A stretch of DNA of 64,000 nucleotides from Caulobacteraceae bacterium PMMR1 (GTDB lineage Bacteria > Pseudomonadota > Alphaproteobacteria > Caulobacterales > Caulobacteraceae), in the NCBI GenBank assembly GCA_000733915.1, contig JPOM01000001.1:1302001-1366000 (forward strand), read 5' to 3'. Position 1 is the first letter of the stretch. Each line of letters opens with the position of its first letter. Under the pieces are notes generated by a model, which worked only from the letters and a program-made list of their open reading frames with translations, was not told the DNA's origin and did not search any database. Positions 11,142 through 17,367 of the stretch are shown here, piece by piece. Both the position numbers and the translations under genes were made by a program.

Positions 11142-11645
11142 ATGGCCGAGCATCAGGACGCCGACGAACTGCGCCACCGCCTGTGGCGCGAGATCGACAA
11201 GGTCAAGATCGGCATGCTGGGCTTGGCCGGCGGTCCGCCCCGGCACATGCAGCCGATGACGGCCTATATCGATGAGGACGAGAACGCGATCTGGTTCCTG
11301 ACCAAGAGCGACACCGACCTTTGCCGCGAGGCGGGCGAGGGCCATACGGCCATGTTCTGCGTCATCGCCAAGGACCAGGAGTTCCATGCCTGCGTCCAGG
11401 GCCAACTCGCCTTGCACAACGACCGCGCCAAGATCGACCAGGTCTGGACTCCGGTGGCCGCCGCCTGGTTTCCGGAGGGCAAGGACGATCCGAAGCTGGC
11501 GCTGCTCCGGTTTTCGCCTGAGGACGCGGAGCTCTGGGTCAGCCACCGCGGCCCGGTCCGCTTCGCCTATGAGATCGCCAAGGCCAACGCGACCCGCACC
11601 GAGCCTGACGTCGGCGGCGCGGCGCACATCCAGATGCAAACCTGA
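11142..11645 (+). CDS. pyridoxamine 5'-phosphate oxidase-like flavin-binding protein (general stress protein 26 type)
   Basis: A 167-residue single-domain protein of the split-barrel flavin-binding fold. Visible family features are MLGLAGGPPRHMQPMTAYID near residue 25, IWFLTKSDTDLCREAGEG near residue 48 and the C-terminal ELWVSHRGPVRFAYEI block. Relatives bind FMN and are induced by general stress; a defined reaction is not established for them. The start is the ATG at 11142, preceded by a GAGAGG-type ribosome-binding site. It is followed 35 bases later by crcB on the same strand, possibly one transcript. Confidence 0.88.
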   Translation: MAEHQDADELRHRLWREIDKVKIGMLGLAGGPPRHMQPMTAYIDEDENAIWFLTKSDTDLCREAGEGHTAMFCVIAKDQEFHACVQGQLALHNDRAKIDQVWTPVAAAWFPEGKDDPKLALLRFSPEDAELWVSHRGPVRFAYEIAKANATRTEPDVGGAAHIQMQT

Positions 11646-11680
11646 GCTGACGCGCGCGGCAGGGTCTGTATGCTGAGACG

Positions 11681-12073
11681 GTGACTCGCGACCTCGTCTC
11701 CGCCCTGATCGTCTTTTTCGGCGCAGGCTTGGGCGGCGTGCTGCGCCACATCGTGAACCGGCTGCTGCCGGCGGTGGGCGTCGCGCAGTTTCCCGTCGCG
11801 ACGCTGGCGATCAACGTCGTGGGCAGCCTCGCCATGGGGCTGCTCGCCGGCCTGTTCGCCTATCGATCCGGGGCAGGGCAGGGCCTGCGCCTCTTCCTGA
11901 CCACGGGCATGCTGGGCGGCTTCACGACCTTTTCCGCGTTCTCGCTGGACGCCGCCCTGCTTTGGCAGCGGGGGCAGGGCGGCTGGGCTGCGGTCTATGT
12001 GGCCGGGACCGTGGGCCTGTCCCTGGTCGGCGTCATGACCGGGCTCGCGGCCATGCGCGCGCTTGCCGCCTGA
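11681..12073 (+). CDS. crcB: fluoride exporter CrcB/Fluc
   Basis: Small dual-topology fluoride channel of the inner membrane, 130 residues with four hydrophobic helices. Conserved GAGLGGVLRHIVN, NVVGSLAMG and the pore motif GMLGGFTTFSAFS are all present. The start is a GTG at 11681, leading directly into the first helix. Only 35 bases separate it from the upstream gene, which leaves no room for a fluoride riboswitch in front of crcB itself. Sixteen bases separate it from the ATG of priA. Confidence 0.96.
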   Translation: MTRDLVSALIVFFGAGLGGVLRHIVNRLLPAVGVAQFPVATLAINVVGSLAMGLLAGLFAYRSGAGQGLRLFLTTGMLGGFTTFSAFSLDAALLWQRGQGGWAAVYVAGTVGLSLVGVMTGLAAMRALAA

Positions 12074-12088
12074 GCCTTGGGCGGCGAC

Positions 12089-14256
12089 ATGAGCGCGATG
12101 TCCCGCGTCGCGCGCGTGCTCCTTCCTCTGCCCCTGCCGGAAGCCTTCGACTACGAAGCGCCCGAAGGCATGAGGCTGGCCGTAGGCGACCAGGTGCTTG
12201 CGCCTCTCGGGCCGCAGCGGCTGCGGGGCGTGGTGCTCGAGCTCTTCGAGCGGACAGGCTTGAACCGGCCGCTGAAGCCGCTGGCGGCGCGGCTGGAGGA
12301 CGCGCCCTTGCCGCCGCGCACGCTCGACTTCGTGCAGTGGGCCGCGCGCTATACCTGCGAGCCGCCCGGCGAAGTCCTCGCCTTGGCGCTGCGCGGCCTG
12401 CGGGCCCCGTCGCCCAAGCCTGAGCGGCGGCTGGTCGCGACCGGCCAAGCGCCGACGCGGGTCACCCCCGCCCGCGCCCGCGTGCTTGCAGCCGGGGCTC
12501 AGCCTCTCGCGCCCAAGGCCCTGGCTGAGGCGGCGGGCGTGGGGCCCGGCGTGATCCGGACGCTGCTCGGCGAGGGCTGCCTCAAGGTCGTCGAGGTCGC
12601 GACCGTGCCGGAGATCGCGCCCCCCGATCCGAACCGCCCCGGCCCCGAGCTCAGCCCCAGCCAGGCCGCCGCCGCCGAGGTCCTCTCCGGCATGGTCGCG
12701 GCGGGCGGCTTTCAGGCGGCGCTGCTGGACGGCGTGACGGGCTCTGGCAAGACGGAGGTCTATCTCGAAGCCGTCGCGGCCCTGCTTCGCGCCGAGCCCG
12801 ACGCCCAGGTCCTCATCCTCCTGCCCGAGATCGCCCTCACCCAGGCGGTGATCGCCCGCATCGCGGCGCGATTTGGAGCTGAGCCCGCGGAGTGGCACTC
12901 CGGCGTCTCGCCCCCGCGGCGGCGGCGGGTGTGGGACGCGGTGTCGGACGGCCGCTGCCGGATCGTCGTGGGCGCGCGCTCCGCCCTGTTCCTGCCCTAC
13001 CGCCGGCTGCGGCTCCTGGTCGTGGACGAGGAGCACGACGGCTCGTTCAAGCAGGAGGAGGGCTTCACCTACCACGCCCGCGACCTGGCTGTAGCGCGGG
13101 CCCGGATCGAGGGCGCGACGGTGGTGCTGGCCTCGGCTACGCCCTCGCTCGAGACCGTCCACAACGCCGAAACGGGCCGCTACCGCTGGCTGAAGCTCCG
13201 CGCCCGTCACGGCGCTGCGCGCCTGCCGGAGATCGCGCTGATCGACCTGCGCGAGCACCCGCCAGAGCCAGAGACCTGGCTTTCGCCGCCGCTCTGCGCC
13301 GCCATGGCCGAGACCCTGGCGCGGGGGGAGCAGGCCTTGCTGTTCCTGAACCGGCGGGGCTATGCGCCGCTCGTGCTCTGCCGGGCGTGCGGCGAGCGCA
13401 TGACAGCGCCGGACACCGACTCCTGGCTGGTGGAGCATCGCTACTCCGGCCGGCTGGTCTGCCACCTGACGGGCTTTTCGATGCGAAAGCCCGAGCGCTG
13501 CCCGCACTGCGCCGCGGAGCATAGCCTGGTCTCCATCGGACCAGGGGTGGAGCGGCTGGAAGAGGAGGTGCGCGGCCGCTTCCCTGAGGCCCGGGTGGCG
13601 ATCTTCTCCTCCGACACCGTCCAGCACCCCGAGGCGGCGCGCGCCCTGGTCGCGAGCATGGCGGCGGGCGAGATCGACGTGCTGGTCGCGACCCAGGCGG
13701 CCGCCAAGGGCCACAACTTCCCCAAGCTGACCCTGGTCGGCGTGGTGGATGCGGACCTCGGCCTGCGCGGCGGCGACCTTCGCGCCGCGGAGCGGACCTA
13801 TCAGCTGCTCGCCCAGGCGTCGGGGCGGGCCGGGCGCGCGGAGCGCCCGGGCGCGCGCTGCTCCAGACCTATCTGCCCGAGCACGCCGTCATGCAGGCGC
13901 TGAAGGCCGGCGACCGCGACGCCTTCCTGGCGGCGGAGCGCGAAGCGCGTCAGGGCGCGGGCCTGCCCCCGTTCGGGCGGCTGGCCGCCCTGATCGCGTC
14001 CTCAGCGGACGCCGAGCGGCTGGAGCGCTTCGTGCGCGAGCTCGCCGCGGCCGCCCCCAATGCACACGGCGTGGAGGTGTACGGCCCCGCCGACGCGCCC
14101 CTCGCCCTCGTGCGCGGGCGACGCCGCAAGCGGCTGCTCGTGCGGGCGGACCGCTCGGTGGACCTGCAGGGCTATCTGAACGCCTGGCGGGCCCGGGTCC
14201 GCGTTCCCGCCGCCGTGCGCCTCGCCATCGACGTCGATCCCTACAGCTTCCTCTGA
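12089..14256 (+). CDS. priA: primosomal protein N' / PriA helicase, frame broken at 13848-13858
   Basis: PriA restarts replication at collapsed forks: a 3'-5' DNA helicase that recruits the primosome. From the ATG at 12089 (MSAMSRVARVLLPLPLPE) the protein shows the N-terminal 3'-DNA-binding domain, Walker A DGVTGSGKTEVY near residue 215, the VVDEEHDGSFKQ box near residue 310, zinc-binding cysteines (LCRACGE, RLVCH, CPHC) and the helicase end ASGRAGRAERPG. There the frame breaks; one added base in the GC run restores RALLQTYLPEH and the rest through DVDPYSFL, giving about 722 residues. Since PriA is important for growth and nothing else is damaged, a base-call error is more likely than real loss. 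Confidence 0.93.
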
Positions 14257-14258
14257 CC

Positions 14259-15395
14259 TCAGAAGCCCAGCAGGGTCGCGTAGCGGTCGCGGTGCCAGCT
14301 CGCCGAGCCGTAGAGCGCCTCGGCCACCCGGGCGCGCTTCAGATAGAGCCCCGCGTCGTGGGCGTCCGTCATGCCGATCCCGCCGTGCATCTGCACCATC
14401 TCGTTGGACACGAGGTGCAGGGTGTCGCAGGCCTTGGCCTTGGCCAGGGAGGCCAGGGCGCGAACGTCGTTGGCGTTGGCGTCGATCGCGTCCAGGGCGG
14501 CGTAGACGCAAGAGCGCGCCATCTCGATCTCGGTGAACATCTTGGCCGCGCGGTGCTGCAGCGCCTGGAACGCGCCGATCGCCTGACCGAACTGCGTGCG
14601 GTTCTTCAGGTAGTCGAGCGTGGTCTCAAACGCCTGGGTCGCCGTGCCGATCATCTCGGCGGCGAGGCCGGCGCGGGCGCGGTCCAGCACGGTCTCCAGG
14701 AGGTCGAAGCCGCGGTCGACCTCGCCCAGCACGGCCTCGGCCGGAACTCGCACGCCCGTAAAGGCGAGGTCGGCGGCGCCGCGGCTGTCGATCAGCTGCA
14801 GACGGCGACGCACCAGGCCGTCTGCGGCGCCTTCGACCAGGAAGAGCGTCAGGCCTGACGCCTCGCCCGGCTCGCCGGAGGTTCGCGCCGCCACGATCAG
14901 CAGGTCCGCCGCCAGGCCTTCCGCCACGAAGGTCTTGGCGCCGTCGAGGCGGAAGCCGTCGCCCTCCCGCGTCGCCGCGAGCGCCGTGCGCGCCGGATCG
15001 TGGTGGGGGTGCTCATCGACGGCGAGCCCCGCGACGATCTCCGCGGCCGCAATCTTGGGCAGCCAGGCCTCCTTCTGCGCCGCCGTGCCGCCGAGGTTCA
15101 GGGCGCTCGCCGCGATCAGAGCGGTGGAGAGCAGCGGCGAGGCGGTGAGGGTGCGGCCGGTCTCCTCCAGGATCAGGCCCAGGCTGCGATAGCCGAACTC
15201 CGACCCGCCGTACGCCTCAGGGATCACGACGCCGGTCCAGCCCATCTCGCCCATCTCGCGCCAGGCGGCCGGGTCGAAGCCGGTCTGCGAACCCTGGTCG
15301 CGCAGCCTGCGCAGGGCCGCGACGGGCGATTTGTCGTCGACCCAGGCCTTGGCCGCGTCGCGTAGCATGACCTGCTCTTCGTTGAGACCGGACAT
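14259..15395 (-). CDS. acyl-CoA dehydrogenase family protein
   Basis: A 378-residue flavoprotein with the N-terminal helical domain, middle beta domain and C-terminal helical domain of acyl-CoA dehydrogenases. Landmarks are MGWTGVVIPEAYGGSEFGY near residue 50, RFDL-type segment EGDGFRLDGAKTFVAEG near residue 145 and KNRTQFGQAIGAFQALQHR near residue 265. It would oxidise an acyl-CoA, passing electrons to ETF. It pairs with a second acyl-CoA dehydrogenase at 15681-16868, as in steroid or fatty-acid side-chain gene clusters where the two form a heteromer. Substrate cannot be predicted. It is convergent with priA, two bases apart. Confidence 0.93.
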   Translation of the reverse strand: MSGLNEEQVMLRDAAKAWVDDKSPVAALRRLRDQGSQTGFDPAAWREMGEMGWTGVVIPEAYGGSEFGYRSLGLILEETGRTLTASPLLSTALIAASALNLGGTAAQKEAWLPKIAAAEIVAGLAVDEHPHHDPARTALAATREGDGFRLDGAKTFVAEGLAADLLIVAARTSGEPGEASGLTLFLVEGAADGLVRRRLQLIDSRGAADLAFTGVRVPAEAVLGEVDRGFDLLETVLDRARAGLAAEMIGTATQAFETTLDYLKNRTQFGQAIGAFQALQHRAAKMFTEIEMARSCVYAALDAIDANANDVRALASLAKAKACDTLHLVSNEMVQMHGGIGMTDAHDAGLYLKRARVAEALYGSASWHRDRYATLLGF

Positions 15396-15421
15396 ACGGA
15401 CTTCCTTCTAAACCTTTGGTC

Positions 15422-15670
15422 TCAGGCCGTTTCCAGCGCGCGGTTCGCAGCCCAGTCTACCGCCGGCTCCAGCCGGTCGTTACCCCAGAAGAACTCGCCG
15501 TCGGAGGTGACGAAGCTCGAAGCGCCAAAGACGCCGTGAAGCTCGGCCTCGATGACGTTCGCCTTCAGGGCCGCCTGGATCGGCTCCGAGCGGGCCGTCT
15601 CGAACGCCGCTGCGGGGTAGGAGTAGGTCGAGGCGAACTCGTGCCAGAACTCGAGCACGGGGCGGCTCAC
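15422..15670 (-). pseudogene. internally deleted DsbA-like / 2-hydroxychromene-2-carboxylate isomerase relic
   Basis: An 82-codon frame whose start, PVLEFWHEFASTYSYPAAA, matches the beginning of DsbA-fold HCCA isomerases. Its end, VFGASSFVTSDGEFFWGNDR, matches the family's C-terminus (usual GVFGAPSF..WGNDRL). The family is normally about 200 residues, so roughly 120 residues of the helical insert and mid-domain are missing, apparently by an in-frame deletion after residue 22. The product would lack most of the thioredoxin fold and is very unlikely to be active. It lies between the two acyl-CoA dehydrogenase genes, eleven bases after the upstream one. Confidence 0.75.
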
Positions 15671-15680
15671 GGTGCGGGAC

Positions 15681-16868
15681 TCACTGGTGGTCCAGAAGGC
15701 CCAGGACGCGCTTGGCGATCACGTTCAGGTTCACCTCGCTGGTGCCGCCCTCGATGGAGTTGCCCTTGGAGCGCAGCCAGGCGCGGGTCTCGCGGATTTC
15801 CTCGGGGGCGAAGCCCTCGCCGTCCCAGCCCAGGCCCTTGGTCCCCATGGCCTCCAGCATGAGCTCGTGCTTGGCCTGGTTCAGGCTCGCGGCGGCGTAT
15901 TTGATGATCGAGACGGCCGGGGAGGGGCCCTTGGCGGCCTTGGACTCCGTCTCCGCCCTGCGCACGGTGAGGGCGAAGGCCTTGGCGTCCATCTTATGAG
16001 CGGCGATCCGGGCGCGCAGGTCCGCGTCGGCCAGCTTGCCCGCGCGCAGTCCGACGTAGCCCTTGGCGACCTCCTCCAGCTCCAGGCCCGCGCCGCCGCC
16101 GAACCCGCCGGCGGAGATGTTCTGGCGCTCGTACTGGAGCAGGCGCTTGGCGATCTCCCAGCCGCCGTTCAGCTTCCCGACCAGCTGGTCCTTGGGAACC
16201 TTCACATTGTCGAAGAAGGTTTCGCAGAAGGGCGACGAGCCCGAGATCAGCTTGATTGGCCGCGCCTCCACGCCCGGAGACGTCATGTCGAACAGCACGA
16301 AGCTGATGCCCTCGTGCTTTTTGGTCGTATCGGTCCGCACCAGGCAGAAGATCCAGTCCGCCTGGTCGGCGTAGGAGGTCCAAACCTTCTGGCCGTTGAT
16401 CAGGAAATGGTCGCCCCTGTCCTCGGCCCGGGTCTGGAGCGAGGCGAGGTCGGAGCCCGCCCCCGGCTCGGAATAGCCCTGACACCAGCGGATCTCGCCC
16501 CGCACGATGGGCGGCAGGAAGCGGCGCTTCTGGTCCTCGGTGGCGTACTCGAGCAGCACCGGACCCAGCATCCAGATCCCGAAGCTCATCAGCGCCGGGC
16601 GGGCGTGGATGCGGGCCAGCTCCTGGCTGAGCACGCGCGCCTCCTCCGCGCTCAACCCGCCGCCGCCGTAGTCCTTGGGCCAGGTCGGCGCGGTCCAGCC
16701 GCGAGCGCCCATGCGCTCCAGCCAGAGCTTCGCGTCGGGGTTCTTCCAGACCATTTTGCGGCCGCCCCAAGGCGCCTCGTCCTCGCTCATCGGCGCGTTG
16801 AGGGAGGCCGGATAGTTCGCCGCCAGCCAGTCGCGCACCTCGGCGCGGAAGGTCTCCAGGTCGGCCAT
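15681..16868 (-). CDS. acyl-CoA dehydrogenase family protein
   Basis: A 395-residue flavoprotein of the acyl-CoA dehydrogenase superfamily. Clear signatures are RWCQGYSEPGAGSDLASLQT near residue 127 and DHFLINGQKVWTSYADQADW just after it, the substrate- and FAD-contacting strands. The C-terminal EGGTSEVNLNVIAKRVLG resembles the usual GGTSEIQ..IIA.RVLG end. The ATG at 16866-16868 is placed by the family N-terminus (FRAEVRDWLAANYP). It heads a three-frame minus-strand set with the isomerase relic and the second dehydrogenase; the two dehydrogenases may form one enzyme. Confidence 0.95.
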   Translation of the reverse strand: MADLETFRAEVRDWLAANYPASLNAPMSEDEAPWGGRKMVWKNPDAKLWLERMGARGWTAPTWPKDYGGGGLSAEEARVLSQELARIHARPALMSFGIWMLGPVLLEYATEDQKRRFLPPIVRGEIRWCQGYSEPGAGSDLASLQTRAEDRGDHFLINGQKVWTSYADQADWIFCLVRTDTTKKHEGISFVLFDMTSPGVEARPIKLISGSSPFCETFFDNVKVPKDQLVGKLNGGWEIAKRLLQYERQNISAGGFGGGAGLELEEVAKGYVGLRAGKLADADLRARIAAHKMDAKAFALTVRRAETESKAAKGPSPAVSIIKYAAASLNQAKHELMLEAMGTKGLGWDGEGFAPEEIRETRAWLRSKGNSIEGGTSEVNLNVIAKRVLGLLDHQ

Positions 16869-16935
16869 GGCGCGCGTTCCTCCAGGTGATCAGCGTTCAG
16901 CTTAGAGGCCGCGGCGCGCGGCTGGCAAGGCGGTC

Positions 16936-17139
16936 CTAGCGCCCGGTCTGCACCCCGAGCAGGTTGAGCGCGTGCGCGGCCATCAGGATGGCGACCGTCC
17001 CCGCCAGCACCATGATCAGCCGCCAGGGCACAAGGCTCGGGCCCCGCTTCAGGTCGGTGGGACGCGCGCCGAGCCATCCCGCCAAGACGGCCAGGGCGAG
17101 CGCGCCGAATCCCAGTATGCCTGTCCAGGTCCAGTCCAT
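16936..17139 (-). CDS. small two-helix membrane protein
   Basis: A 67-residue protein beginning MDWTWTGILGFGALALAVLA at the ATG 17137-17139. Two hydrophobic helices are separated by a short charged loop (ARPTDLKRGPSL), then a second helix (LIMVLAGTVAILMAAHALNLL). I do not recognise a characterised family. It is divergent from podJ and shares that gene's upstream region; the CtrA-type box at 17184-17198 is only about 45 bases from its start and could act on it instead. Confidence 0.72.
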   Translation of the reverse strand: MDWTWTGILGFGALALAVLAGWLGARPTDLKRGPSLVPWRLIMVLAGTVAILMAAHALNLLGVQTGR

Positions 17140-17183
17140 GGTCTCGCGCCAAGAGAGCGGGGCCGCCCGGCCGCAGCGCAGGG

Positions 17184-17198
17184 TTAACGCGGGCTTAA
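17184..17198. promoter_or_regulatory. CtrA box (TTAA-N7-TTAA)
   Basis: TTAACGCGGGCTTAA is an exact match to the CtrA consensus, TTAA, seven bases, TTAA. It is 170 bases upstream of the podJ start and about 45 bases upstream of the divergent small membrane protein gene. Exact full boxes should be rare in DNA this rich in G+C. Confidence 0.65.
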
Positions 17199-17231
17199 CC
17201 CTGCGCAAGCGAACTGGTCGAGCCGGTCGGT

Positions 17232-17240
17232 TCATCCACA
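17232..17240 (+). promoter_or_regulatory. DnaA box-like site
   Basis: TCATCCACA differs from the DnaA box TTATCCACA at one position. It lies 128 bases before the podJ start. A single imperfect 9-mer is weak by itself; its value comes from the neighbouring sites. Confidence 0.4.
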
Positions 17241-17270
17241 GAAGATTGCGGCGAAACGCAATAGATTGCG

Positions 17271-17285
17271 TTAACGTCGCGTTTA
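17271..17285. promoter_or_regulatory. partial CtrA box (TTAA-N7-TTTA)
   Basis: TTAACGTCGCGTTTA keeps the first half-site and the seven-base spacing and has one mismatch in the second half. It lies about 83 bases upstream of podJ, a position where binding could block or overlap a promoter. Confidence 0.45.
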
Positions 17286-17333
17286 CACCCCAGATATGGG
17301 GTTCTAGCGTTTGAGCGCGGCCGGCCCTGAGGC

Positions 17334-17338
17334 GACTC
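17334..17338. promoter_or_regulatory. CcrM methylation site GANTC
   Basis: GACTC, the CcrM target, lies 29 bases before the podJ start codon. In Caulobacter, GcrA acts at promoters with a methylated GANTC near the start of transcription. Confidence 0.45.
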
Positions 17339-17367
17339 GGGCGTCGCACTTCGGAGCGGGTGTTCAC

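Larger units (their letters stand above)
17140..17367. promoter_or_regulatory. divergent control region between the small membrane protein gene and podJ
   Basis: A 228-base gap holding recognition sequences for three Caulobacter cell-cycle regulators: a full CtrA-type box, a partial CtrA-type box, a one-mismatch DnaA box and a CcrM methylation site (GANTC). Each is listed separately. In Caulobacter crescentus podJ transcription is cell-cycle controlled, so the combination fits. Transcription start sites are not visible. Confidence 0.6.

Noticed and set aside
11646-11680. Possible fluoride riboswitch before crcB
   Set aside because: Only 35 bases lie between the genes, too few for the riboswitch, and no conserved core is seen.
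11567-13714. A 715-codon open frame on the minus strand opposite crcB and priA
   Set aside because: It mirrors priA in very GC-rich DNA, has arginine/glycine/histidine-rich composition and no recognisable motif.
12089-14256. priA as a true pseudogene
   Set aside because: Only one base in a GC run is at fault and all motifs on both sides are intact, which fits an error better.
7716-15395. Prophage or genomic island
   Set aside because: No integrase, structural phage genes, att repeats or base-composition change in this stretch.
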